64,000 bases of DNA from an uncultured Flavobacteriaceae bacterium (GTDB lineage Bacteria; Bacteroidota; Bacteroidia; Flavobacteriales; Flavobacteriaceae), in assembly GCA_947494715.1 (NCBI GenBank), contig CANLWG010000005.1, forward strand, positions 124,001 to 188,000. The letters run 5' to 3'. Below are positions 45,810-53,399 of the stretch, in pieces; position 1 is the stretch's first letter, and every line of letters begins with the position of its first letter. The position numbers and the translations under genes were made by a program. Under the pieces are notes generated by a model that made no database searches, had not been told where the DNA came from, and worked only from the letters and a program-made list of their open reading frames with translations.

Positions 45810-47250
45810 TAACCGCTACCGGCTTCAATTTTGCTACTTTTTTTGCTATCCCCGAAGCACTTACAACATCAACTACCGCGCCTACGTCCTTGTAAGCTAT
45901 CGGAGCTTCTTCCGCAATGCCCCTAAAGGAACCAGCTTCGACAAAAATACCCTGTTCCCTAAGCTTTTCTTTTAGTACAGGAGCATTTACCTGTCGTTTG
46001 GCCGCACTTCTTGAAAGTCGTCTTCCCGCACCATGACAACATGATCCAAAGGTCATTTCATGACTTTTGGAAGTGCCCGCAAGAACATAGGAACAAGTGC
46101 CCATGCTTCCTGGAATGATTACCGGTTGTCCGACTTCCCTATACTCAGGCGGTAACCCTTCGGATCCTGGACCAAAGGCACGTGTTGCACCTTTACGATG
46201 AACAATAACCTTTTGAGGTGTACCTTCAATAGTATGCATCTCGATCTTTGCAATGTTATGGGCCACATCATAAAGCAGCCCTAAGTCCCCTACCTTTTTG
46301 CCAAAAACATTTTCCCAGGCTTTTTTAACTTCCCAGGAAATGATTTGTCTGTTGCACCAGGCAAAATTAGCAGCTGCACACATCGCTTTAAAGTATTCCT
46401 GCCCTTCCTTTGAATTAAAAGGGACACATGTTAATTCCCTATCCGGTACATTTATCCCATATCGTGACATGACCATCATCATTTTGCGAATATGGTCCGT
46501 TGCTACTTGATGTCCCAGACCTCGGGAACCTGTATGAATCAAAAGGACTATCTGACCTTTTTGCAAACCATAGGTCTCGGCAATTGTGTCATTGTATGTT
46601 TCTTCCACAAAATCGACCTCAACAAAATGATTGCCCGAACCTATGGTACCCAATTGGTCCAACCCTCTATTTTTGGCCATTGTGGAAACAAAAGCGGGAT
46701 CTGCATCGCTCAATTTTCCATTACTCTCCATACGGGATAGGCTTTCCCTTGTTCCATATCCGTTATCTACGGCCCATTTGGCACCCTCCGCAAGTACTTC
46801 GTCCAGTTGTTCAGTAGTGAGTTTAATTTTTCCTCCCTTTCCCATTCCTGCAGGGACATGCGCATACAATTCCTTCGATAGAGCTTCTATGGCTTCCCTA
46901 TTGTCCTTTATCTGAAGTTGGGATGTAAGTAGCTGTACCCCACAGTTGATATCATAGCCTATTCCTCCTGGCGAAATAACCCCTTCCGGATACTCCATTG
47001 CCGCTACCCCCCCAATTGGAAAACCATAGCCCTCATGCACATCTGGCATCACCATTGATGCCTTTCTAATGCCCGGAAGTGTAGCAACGTTGACTAACTG
47101 ATTAAGCGACCTATCCTCGATAATGGCATCAAGAAGGCTTTCCGAGGCAAGGATTTGGGCAGGAACACGCATGCCTTCCCTAAAGGATTTTGGAATCTCC
47201 CACAGATAGTCCTCCAACTTGGTTATATGTTCTTTTTGGACTTTTTTCAC
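45799..47250 (-). CDS. rtcB: RtcB-type RNA ligase
   Basis: The protein has 483 residues. Family segments include VMPDVHEGYGFPIGGVAA, GGIGYDINCGVQLL (metal ligands), SGNHFVEVDFVEE and GTCSYVLAGTSKSHEMTFGSCCHGAGRRLSR, which holds the guanylylated His region. It joins 2',3'-cyclic-phosphate or 3'-phosphate ends with 5'-OH ends and needs GTP and Mn. It follows an archease gene by 76 bp in the same direction, and archease is its activator. Confidence 0.92.
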   Translation of the reverse strand: MKKVQKEHITKLEDYLWEIPKSFREGMRVPAQILASESLLDAIIEDRSLNQLVNVATLPGIRKASMVMPDVHEGYGFPIGGVAAMEYPEGVISPGGIGYDINCGVQLLTSQLQIKDNREAIEALSKELYAHVPAGMGKGGKIKLTTEQLDEVLAEGAKWAVDNGYGTRESLSRMESNGKLSDADPAFVSTMAKNRGLDQLGTIGSGNHFVEVDFVEETYNDTIAETYGLQKGQIVLLIHTGSRGLGHQVATDHIRKMMMVMSRYGINVPDRELTCVPFNSKEGQEYFKAMCAAANFAWCNRQIISWEVKKAWENVFGKKVGDLGLLYDVAHNIAKIEMHTIEGTPQKVIVHRKGATRAFGPGSEGLPPEYREVGQPVIIPGSMGTCSYVLAGTSKSHEMTFGSCCHGAGRRLSRSAAKRQVNAPVLKEKLREQGIFVEAGSFRGIAEEAPIAYKDVGAVVDVVSASGIAKKVAKLKPVAVIKG

Positions 47251-47326
47251 ATCTCTAAATCCTATTAATTACTTTTTTAAAGAAAAAGTGCACCCAAATA
47301 GCGTTCCCGTTTTGGCACTAAAAAAT

Positions 47327-47737
47327 TTAAAGATCAAAAATGATACTGGTTTCCAAACAACCCTGGGTATTTCTTGATATGGCCGCCTCGTGATAGGTCA
47401 CTCCCTTGATTTCCTCATCAAAATGGTCAAACCATATACCATATAACTGGGCATCGACTTTTGTGGGGGAGAGTTCCGAAAAGTAAACATGGCAGAAAAG
47501 GGTCTTCTGTATATAGGAAAGGGCCAGCACATCGGATAAAAAATCAATCAATAGGCAGGTAGTATCATTGGAGGATATCACTATTCTCATGGAACAATCA
47601 TAATGATTAACGGCATCGCAACACCCTTCTTTGAGAATTTGGGCCATTTCCTTTAGGCTATTCTTAAAAAGTTCTTGGAGTGTATACCCTTTTACCTGTA
47701 TCCCAATATCCGCTATATGTTCCATGGATTGTCCCAT
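47327..47737 (-). CDS. Archease
   Basis: The protein has 136 residues. MEHIADIGIQVKGYTLQELFKNSLKEM (the HxADxGI segment) and VTYHEAAISR near the C-terminus are archease hallmarks, and the acidic SIIFDL end keeps the metal-binding Asp. Archease helps RtcB guanylylation and turnover. Start could be residue 1 or 5. A weak FNR-like site (47810-47823) precedes it. Confidence 0.85.
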   Translation of the reverse strand: MGQSMEHIADIGIQVKGYTLQELFKNSLKEMAQILKEGCCDAVNHYDCSMRIVISSNDTTCLLIDFLSDVLALSYIQKTLFCHVYFSELSPTKVDAQLYGIWFDHFDEEIKGVTYHEAAISRNTQGCLETSIIFDL

Positions 47738-47965
47738 TGTTCAGTTATTTTTGTTCACAACATTTGATTTCCGCTTTGTATGAATATGACAAAATGTGTT
47801 GAACCCACAATGATCCAAATCAGTCTCATGGATTTTAACGTTTGACCATGCCTTTTTTTGGGAGAAAGCTCAAAAATTCTGTGGATTATAAAATAAAAAA
47901 GTACTGCCAGAGGGGATGAGTAGTTTTGACAGTACCAATAGGTATTCCTTAATCCAAAAAAAGGA

Positions 47966-48172
47966 CTATACTTCCATAATACCAAAAGTAACTTTGGCAT
48001 TTACGCGATATTCCACAATTTGATTGTCGCTTACGGTTACCTGCATATCTTGGATATAAACAGATTTGATATTCTTTACGGTTTTGGATGCCTCATCAAT
48101 AATATTCTGGATGGCGTCTTCAAAATCCTTGGTGCTATTGCCCAAGACTTCGATTACTTTTAAAACGGACAT
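47966..48172 (-). CDS. Dodecin family protein
   Basis: The protein has 68 residues with the beta-alpha-beta-beta pattern of dodecin (VLKVIEVLGNSTKDFEDAIQ, then VTVSDNQIVEYRVNAKVTFGI). Dodecins form dodecamers that store flavin or bind CoA. It is 32 bp downstream of the PepSY-like gene and probably in the same transcript. Confidence 0.9.
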   Translation of the reverse strand: MSVLKVIEVLGNSTKDFEDAIQNIIDEASKTVKNIKSVYIQDMQVTVSDNQIVEYRVNAKVTFGIMEV

Positions 48173-48204
48173 AATATATATTTTTTAAGTGATTAATGAT
48201 TTAT

Positions 48205-48714
48205 TTATAAAAATTCTCCTGTTTCATCAATTTTTACGCGTATGGTCTCGTCCCCATTTTCCAATTTAAGCTTGTACTTTTTGGTTGCACCCTTTTTCTC
48301 ATGGTAGTTGACCAAATAAATGTCCTTGGTTACGGTCCATCCTGGGAAACGTTTTAGGACCGCCTCCCGTATTGGGTTTGGTAAATTAATGTCCTTGAAC
48401 TTTTCGGCAGTACGAATCAAATTTCCATCTTTGTCATAAGCTGCAAGAATTTTACCTTCCGGAAGGTAAAAACTGATTTGGTACAGATCATATTCGTCTT
48501 GATAAAAATCAAAACCCTTTGGATTATAGGCAGCTACTTTGCGTTCTAACAATTCAACAGGAATGGAAGCTACTTCTTGTGTGTTTACATCCTTTAGGTA
48601 TTTATAATTCGTCGCATATACTATTACCTCGGAGAGCTTTTTCGTATCTACTGTCTGTGCATAAGTGGGGAAGGTGAAGCCGATGGCCAATAGGCCCAAA
48701 ACAACTTTTTTCAT
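48205..48714 (-). CDS. Secreted PepSY-like domain protein
   Basis: The protein has 169 residues with a signal peptide (ending FPTYAQ). The mature part repeats a pattern of strand, helix and strand with INLPNPIREAVLKRFPGWTVTKD and KKYKLKLENGDETIRVKIDETGEFL, like the PepSY-like inhibitor fold. It heads the operon with dodecin. A site ATGAC-TTGA-ATCAT lies upstream with an ideal -7 TACATTTG. Confidence 0.7.
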   Translation of the reverse strand: MKKVVLGLLAIGFTFPTYAQTVDTKKLSEVIVYATNYKYLKDVNTQEVASIPVELLERKVAAYNPKGFDFYQDEYDLYQISFYLPEGKILAAYDKDGNLIRTAEKFKDINLPNPIREAVLKRFPGWTVTKDIYLVNYHEKKGATKKYKLKLENGDETIRVKIDETGEFL

Positions 48715-48812
48715 AACTATGGATTTATGTTAATACTACTTAAGTAAATACTGGATGAACGTTCTTCCTATGTTCGCCGGATCAAATGTATTCCGGTTGT
48801 GATGGTCCCACA

Positions 48813-48826
48813 ATGACTTGAATCAT
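48813..48826 (-). promoter_or_regulatory. FNR/CRP-type site for the PepSY-like/dodecin operon
   Basis: ATGAC-TTGA-ATCAT is centred 29.5 bp from a perfect -7 TACATTTG (48790-48783) on the minus strand. The predicted start point is near 48778, leaving a leader of about 63 bp. Confidence 0.65.
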
Positions 48827-48903
48827 TCTGGTTGTTATTCACTCACGATGCTCAAAAAGGGAATGGAAAGATCAAGTGTTTTAAAAGATTATGGATAGGA
48901 AGT

Positions 48904-49281
48904 TTAGGAAAGCTTTTTTCTTAGTAAACACTTTTTAATCGAAGTCAAAAGATCCTCAAGTTCCAAAGGTTTTATCAAGTAATCATCTGCGCCTAGATCC
49001 AGTCCTTTTTGGACATCCGTCTTTTCAGCCTTGGCGCTAAAGAAAATGAAAGGAATTCTCTTATGGTTAGGGTGCTTCCCCAAAGTGGCAAGTAAAGTTA
49101 GTCCATCCATTTCGGGCATTAAGATATCACATATAATAAGATCCGGAATAAAACTGGCAAGTTCTTTAAGACCTTCCCTTCCGTTTTTGGCCTTAATGAC
49201 TTTGTAACCTTCAAGCTCTAAAAGTTCAGCTGTATTCTCCAATATACCGATATGATCTTCAATAAGTAAGATAGTGGTCAT
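48904..49281 (-). CDS. Single-domain response regulator (CheY-like receiver)
   Basis: The protein has 125 residues from the ATG at 49281; a TTG 21 bp upstream is in frame. Acidic pair Glu8/Asp9, phospho-acceptor Asp52 (LIICDILMP) and Lys in YLIKPLELE are intact. It lacks an output domain. No kinase is adjacent. Confidence 0.88.
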   Translation of the reverse strand: MTTILLIEDHIGILENTAELLELEGYKVIKAKNGREGLKELASFIPDLIICDILMPEMDGLTLLATLGKHPNHKRIPFIFFSAKAEKTDVQKGLDLGADDYLIKPLELEDLLTSIKKCLLRKKLS

Positions 49282-49445
49282 TGGCCGGCGATTTTCATGC
49301 AATCAAATCCTAAGAAAGTAAGTAGCATTCCATAAATATAATATTTCTCGAAAGAATAATCCTTTGTTTAAGTAAGACTCCTTTACGGCAAATCATACAA
49401 TACCAAAATAAAACCAAATATTTCTTCGGTAAAGAAGCTATTTTA

Positions 49446-49459
49446 CTGATCTACGTCAT
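49446..49459 (+). promoter_or_regulatory. FNR/CRP-type site for the PNPOx-like gene
   Basis: CTGAT-CTAC-GTCAT. The -7 TACTTTTA (49482-49489) begins 29.5 bp from its centre, and the ATG at 49520 is about 26 bp after the predicted start. It also resembles canonical FNR sequence. Confidence 0.6.
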
Positions 49460-49519
49460 ATTGAAAGAAATTCTTCTCCCCTACTTTTATTTCATAAATA
49501 ATACAATTATCGAAGGGTT

Positions 49520-49978
49520 ATGATAAAAGATTTAGGTTCTGGGGAATGCATTCAACTGCTCTGCAACAATTACATTGGCCATTTGGCCTACATTGCCGGC
49601 GAAAGCCCTTTTGTAATTCCCATTACCTATTACTATGATCAATCGCACAACAGTATTATCAGTTATTCTTTGGAAGGACATAAAATTGATGCGATGCGAA
49701 AAAACCGATCAGTATCCTTGGAAGTCGATGAAATTGAATCCGTAAATCAATGGAAATCCGTTTTGGCCCATGGCAAATTTGAAGAACTCAGCGGTATCGA
49801 TGCCAAGAACCTACTTCATGAATTTTCAAAAGGGGTAAAGGAAATCATCAACCGTAAGGAGACAAAGAAGTTGCAATTCATTTCTGAATTCTCAAGCAAA
49901 CTTGAGTCAGAAGGTACCTCCCCGATAGTGTATCGAATTCAACTATTGGAAATTACGGGAAAACAAAGAGTAGACTAA
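49520..49978 (+). CDS. Pyridoxamine 5'-phosphate oxidase-like flavin-binding protein
   Basis: The protein has 152 residues of the FMN-binding split barrel, of the NimA-like group (IGHLAYIAGESPFVIPITYYYDQ, then ISYSLEGHKIDAMRKNRSVSLEVDEI). Such proteins may reduce nitro-compounds or act as flavin/deazaflavin enzymes. Transcribed alone from an FNR-type promoter. Confidence 0.85.
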   Translation: MIKDLGSGECIQLLCNNYIGHLAYIAGESPFVIPITYYYDQSHNSIISYSLEGHKIDAMRKNRSVSLEVDEIESVNQWKSVLAHGKFEELSGIDAKNLLHEFSKGVKEIINRKETKKLQFISEFSSKLESEGTSPIVYRIQLLEITGKQRVD

Positions 49979-50102
49979 TAGCGTTTGATAGTCAATTAGC
50001 ATTGTCATTAAAAAGGTTTGCCCCTTAAAATTAAAAGGCGAATCCAAAGCAATATACCTATGAAGCTCTTTAGCACTGAATCCTCATGACCTTGGGAAGG
50101 AT

Positions 50103-50116
50103 ATGACACAGGTCAT
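50103..50116 (+). promoter_or_regulatory. FNR/CRP-type site for the OmpA/PfkB operon
   Basis: ATGAC-ACAG-GTCAT. The -7 TTCCTTTG (50139-50146) begins 29.5 bp from its centre. Predicted start near 50151 and the ATG at 50181. Confidence 0.6.
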
Positions 50117-50180
50117 TGTACAAAACCCCTACCCCATTTTCCTTTGCAAAAGCATTTATGGTAAACTAAAATCCAAAGCG

Positions 50181-51044
50181 ATGAACATTTTAAAAATTAT
50201 GGCAATGCTAGCGATATTGGCATTGGCCTCTTGCGTAAGCCAGAAAAAGTATATTGCCCTTCAGGAAAAGGCAGAATTATGTGAAAACACTTTGAACGAC
50301 GGCCGGAACGAGATTGCCGTGCTTGAAAACAATTTGGCGAACGAAAAAAATCGTGTAAAATCATTGGAGCAACAAATGGAATATTTCAAAAGTACCAATA
50401 CCGATTTGTTGGCCAGACTTTCCGATCTTTCCGTGGTAAGCAAATCAGGGGCGGAAAGTATCAAACAATCCTTGGAGGCACTGAACGAACAGAACAAATA
50501 CATCAAGGATCTGACCACTTCTATGCAGCGAAAAGATTCCATTAATCTGGTTCTGGTCATGAATCTAAAGCGTTCCTTGGACGATTTTAACGATGAGGAT
50601 ATCAATATCGAAGTAAAGAAAGGTGTAGTCTATGTCTCCATTTCGGATAAGATGTTATTCCGTTCGGGAAGTTACCAAATTAGTAACCGGGCCGAAGAAG
50701 TCATTGGTAAAATAGCCAAGATCGTAAATGACCACAATGAACTGGACATTTTGGTAGAAGGCCATACGGACAATGTTCCCATTGCTAACGAATGCATGGT
50801 AGATAATTGGGATTTGAGCGTTAAGCGGGCCACTTCGATAGTTAGATTGATGCAAACCGAATTTGGTGTTCAGCCTTCACGGATGACCGCCGGTGGCCGT
50901 TCCGAATATCTTCCCAAGACCACTAACGAAACTGTGGAAGGACGTGCCAAAAACCGTAGAACGGAAATCGTAATCCTGCCCAAACTGGATCAGTTTTTTG
51001 AGCTTTTGGAACCCCCTACAGCTAGCATTCAAGAAAAAAGATAG
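50181..51044 (+). CDS. OmpA-family peptidoglycan-binding lipoprotein
   Basis: The protein has 287 residues from the ATG at 50181, which starts a lipoprotein signal (LALASC, Cys18); the longer frame to 50103 overlaps the promoter. A coiled coil (about 28-110) is followed by the OmpA C-terminal domain with EGHTDNVPI, NWDLSVKRATSIVRLM and NRRTEIVILPK. It probably ties the outer membrane to peptidoglycan. It ends 7 bp before the PfkB gene. Confidence 0.88.
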   Translation: MNILKIMAMLAILALASCVSQKKYIALQEKAELCENTLNDGRNEIAVLENNLANEKNRVKSLEQQMEYFKSTNTDLLARLSDLSVVSKSGAESIKQSLEALNEQNKYIKDLTTSMQRKDSINLVLVMNLKRSLDDFNDEDINIEVKKGVVYVSISDKMLFRSGSYQISNRAEEVIGKIAKIVNDHNELDILVEGHTDNVPIANECMVDNWDLSVKRATSIVRLMQTEFGVQPSRMTAGGRSEYLPKTTNETVEGRAKNRRTEIVILPKLDQFFELLEPPTASIQEKR

Positions 51045-51051
51045 CATTGGA

Positions 51052-52014
51052 ATGAACAAGACCATAACCCTTACCATGAATCCCGTAGTGGATAAAAACA
51101 CTTCCGTAGCTGGTATTATGCCCAATAAAAAACTGCGTTGTGCTTCGCCTGCCTATTTCGCTGGCGGAGGTGGCATTAATGTATCCCGAGCTCTTAAAAA
51201 ATTAGGAGGAGAATCGCTTTGCATATATATGGCAGGCGGGCCAACGGGTACTCATTTGCAGAAACTGATATCCGATGAAGGTATTGAACAAAACGTAATC
51301 CAAATCGAGGGGTGGACGCGTGAAAACCTTTCCGTAACAGATACCAACACGAATTTGCAATACCGTTTTGGGGTGCCGGGACCAGAGATAAAAAAAGAAG
51401 AGTGGGAACGAGTGCTATCACTGCTGGAAAGGCGGTTAAAACAAGACGATTTTTTAGTCGCCAGTGGTAAATTACCTCCAGGTGCGCCCAATGATTTTTA
51501 TGTGAGAGCTTCAAAAATCGTAGACACAGTTGGTGCAAAACTTATTTTGGACACTTCTGGTGATGCACTACTGCCAAGTATGCAGGCCAACATATTTTTA
51601 ATGAAACCCAATTTGGGGGAATTAAGTACAGTTTTATGGGTGAAATCCATTTCGGCGATGCAACTGGAATCCCTTGCCGAGCGTTTTTTGAGGGAAAATA
51701 CTTGTGAGATACTTGTGGTGTCGCTGGGTGCAAAAGGTGCTTTATGGGCTACCCCTACCGAAATGGAGCACATACCGGCACCGACCGTACAACAAAAAAG
51801 CACTATTGGTGCCGGGGACAGTATGGTGGCGGGTATGCTATTCAGCTTAATGCATGGTAAATCGTTAAGTGATACCGTAAAATACGGAGTAGCCTGTGGT
51901 ACGGCGGCCACCCTACATCCCGGCACACAACTGTGCAATAAAAAAGATGCGGACGCACTATACGATTGGATAAAAAACAATAGTGTTAAAAAAGTAATAA
52001 AAGTCCCAAACTGA
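51052..52014 (+). CDS. PfkB-type sugar kinase (1-phosphofructokinase family)
   Basis: The protein has 320 residues from the ATG at 51052. Sugar-binding GGGGINVSRALKKLGG, and the C-terminal anion hole and base KSTIGAGDSMVAGMLFSL are intact. Members phosphorylate fructose-1-P, fructose-6-P or tagatose-6-P. It is coupled to the OmpA gene (7 bp). PfkB kinases are part of dormancy regulons elsewhere. Its stop codon lies within the FNR-type site that precedes the non-coding array. Confidence 0.88.
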   Translation: MNKTITLTMNPVVDKNTSVAGIMPNKKLRCASPAYFAGGGGINVSRALKKLGGESLCIYMAGGPTGTHLQKLISDEGIEQNVIQIEGWTRENLSVTDTNTNLQYRFGVPGPEIKKEEWERVLSLLERRLKQDDFLVASGKLPPGAPNDFYVRASKIVDTVGAKLILDTSGDALLPSMQANIFLMKPNLGELSTVLWVKSISAMQLESLAERFLRENTCEILVVSLGAKGALWATPTEMEHIPAPTVQQKSTIGAGDSMVAGMLFSLMHGKSLSDTVKYGVACGTAATLHPGTQLCNKKDADALYDWIKNNSVKKVIKVPN

Positions 52015-52024
52015 CCTGGGTCAT
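52011..52024 (+). promoter_or_regulatory. FNR/CRP-type site before the first small RNA
   Basis: CTGAC-CTGG-GTCAT overlaps the pfkB stop. The -7 TATCTTAG (52047-52054) begins 29.5 bp from its centre, giving a predicted start near 52059. No gene follows for over 800 bp. Confidence 0.6.
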
Positions 52025-52058
52025 TTTGAATAGGGATATGCTACCCTATCTTAGCCTT

Positions 52059-52277
52059 CGATTAAAAGTGATATAGTTCTTTGAAAATGGTAAACAGACT
52101 TATTATTCGTGGGGAGTAGTAAGGTCAAGCAAAGGAAGAGGTTACAGATACCCGTTATACCTTTTGAGTGCTGAAAGGATTTAGCAATAAATTCAAGTAA
52201 GGGCCAGTGTAAGTGGTCATCAGGTTGAATAACATCTTCTAGGAGACCGGAATATTTCGGTATTCCGGTTTCTTTTT
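52059..52277 (+). ncRNA. Putative FNR-regulated small RNA 1
   Basis: About 219 nt run from the predicted start to a strong terminator. No open frame longer than ten codons with a plausible start fits (ATG at 52087 ends after MVNRLIIRGE). The promoter arrangement is the same as for neighbouring protein genes, so the transcript should be induced together with them. Sequence family unknown. Confidence 0.5.
52246..52277 (+). terminator. Intrinsic terminator of small RNA 1
   Basis: Nine-base-pair stem ACCGGAATA / TATTCCGGT with loop TTTCGG, followed by TTCTTTTT. No coding region crosses it. Confidence 0.75.
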
Positions 52278-52291
52278 AGAAATACAGGGCA

Positions 52292-52471
52292 TTGATCGAT
52301 AGCATCGTTAGGTGGTAGCGATCATAGTAGAGAAAAGGATGCTGTCAATACCCAAATTAATAGATTAACCCATTTTAGCGATAAAGTGGTTTAAAAGATT
52401 GATAGAGAGTATTGATGAATTTCATTTTTTTATGGGAAAACAGGAAGTTTCGGCTTCCTGTTTTTTTGGCT
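52292..52471 (+). ncRNA. Putative small RNA 2 (start uncertain)
   Basis: The stretch between the first and second terminators has no gene. A degenerate site TTGAT-CGAT-AGCAT (52292-52305) has a TA at the expected 29.5 bp (52328), but the rest of the -7 is poor, so the start (near 52340) is uncertain. It could also be read through from small RNA 1. Confidence 0.35.
52437..52467 (+). terminator. Intrinsic terminator of small RNA 2
   Basis: Eleven-base-pair stem AAAACAGGAAG / CTTCCTGTTTT with loop TTTCGG, the same loop as the first terminator, followed by a T run. Confidence 0.8.
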
Positions 52472-52485
52472 TTGATCAAGATCAA
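52472..52485 (+). promoter_or_regulatory. Canonical FNR-type box before the third non-coding segment
   Basis: TTGAT-CAAG-ATCAA is the textbook FNR palindrome. The nearest -7-like TAATGCCT begins 28.5 bp from its centre, one base off the other promoters. Confidence 0.55.
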
Positions 52486-52519
52486 ATGATTAAGGTTTCC
52501 TAATGATAATGCCTTGGCA

Positions 52520-52823
52520 ATCATAAAATGGGTACTCAACGACTTCCCTAATCTTCAAATTCCGGATTTTATGTAGTTAGTGCATTTCCATAAAGATTCC
52601 ATTCAAAACTGAGGATAGCTGGACGCCGGATGAAGATTCTTAGGGAAAGGTCTTTTTGGTCACAAGACGATAAAGGCCGGAAAGGTTCGAGTTATTTTTT
52701 GCCAAGACCATACCCCATAGCATTCTTAGTGATAAGATGACCTAAGGATAAATCGGAAGCATAAAATGAATCGAACATTTCAAAAGGAAACAGGAGGCCT
52801 ATGGTCTCCTGTTTCTGTTTTTT
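52520..52823 (+). ncRNA. Putative small RNA 3 or regulated leader of the DUF302 gene
   Basis: About 300 nt without a convincing gene, ending in a strong terminator 72 bp before the DUF302 start. Two short frames (at 52529 and 52766) have no conserved look. The transcript may be an independent small RNA or a long leader with attenuation in front of DUF302. Confidence 0.4.
52787..52823 (+). terminator. Intrinsic terminator of the third segment
   Basis: Perfect ten-base-pair stem GAAACAGGAG / CTCCTGTTTC with a nine-base loop, followed by TGTTTTTT. Confidence 0.8.
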
Positions 52824-52894
52824 AGTTTCCCCTAGCCTTACCAAAAGAGGGAGATCATTATCGAATTAAACAATCTTTGATCGCAAAAAAATAT

Positions 52895-53290
52895 ATGAAA
52901 ATGGGCTACTATTTTAACAAAACACTTACAGATATCACTTTTAAAGAGGCCGTTGAAAAAACAACGCAGGCCCTAAAAAAGGAAGGCTTTGGAATTCTTG
53001 CCGAAATAGACATCAAAACTACTTTAAAGAAAAAGCTGGACGTAAATTTCCCCAACTACATCATTCTAGGGGCCTGTAATCCGCCATTTGCCTATAAAGC
53101 CTTACAGGTCGAGGATAAGATTGGTACCATGTTACCCTGTAATGTCATTGTCCGTGAAATCGCAAACGGTAGTGTTGAAATAGCCGCAGTAAATCCCATT
53201 GCATCAATGATGGCAATACAAAATGAGGCATTGACCGGAATCGCCGAAGAAGTTCGGGATAAACTGAAAAAGGCGGTCAGTAGTCTTTAA
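52895..53290 (+). CDS. DUF302 domain-containing protein
   Basis: The protein has 131 residues from the ATG at 52895; the upstream TTG in frame is unlikely. Family segments FKEAVEKTTQALKKEGFGILAEIDIK, ILGACNPPFAYKALQ and LPCNVIVRE match DUF302, which is frequent in redox and low-oxygen clusters. The function is not known. It follows a terminator by 72 bp. Confidence 0.88.
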   Translation: MKMGYYFNKTLTDITFKEAVEKTTQALKKEGFGILAEIDIKTTLKKKLDVNFPNYIILGACNPPFAYKALQVEDKIGTMLPCNVIVREIANGSVEIAAVNPIASMMAIQNEALTGIAEEVRDKLKKAVSSL

Positions 53291-53351
53291 GTCATAGGTC
53301 GCTAAAACCGGTCTTCCAAATTCGAGACACGATCTTTATACATCTTGTGAC

Positions 53352-53365
53352 CTGACCAAAATCAT
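53352..53365 (+). promoter_or_regulatory. FNR/CRP-type site before the flavin reductase operon
   Basis: CTGAC-CAAA-ATCAT. The -7 TAATTTCA (53388-53395) begins 29.5 bp from its centre, so the predicted start point coincides with the ATG at 53400. Confidence 0.6.
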
Positions 53366-53399
53366 TACAAAACCCCATCCATAGCCATAATTTCATGGT

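Noticed and set aside
47810-47823. ATGAT-CCAA-ATCAG upstream of archease
   Set aside because: The palindrome is acceptable but the nearest -7 (TATTCATA) is weak and 30.5 bp away. I keep it as a weak candidate only.
47755-48000. 81-residue minus-strand frame between archease and dodecin
   Set aside because: It overlaps the dodecin end and its first residues run through the start of intergenic DNA; the composition is Phe/Tyr/Ile-rich without a family look. I regard it as non-coding.
52087-52825. Short frames in the non-coding array (10, 7 and 19 codons)
   Set aside because: They are too short and lack ribosome sites; the last runs into the terminator hairpin.
52025-52894. CRISPR array or tRNA cluster
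   Set aside because: No direct repeats of constant length and no cloverleaf or CCA end; terminators explain the inverted repeats.
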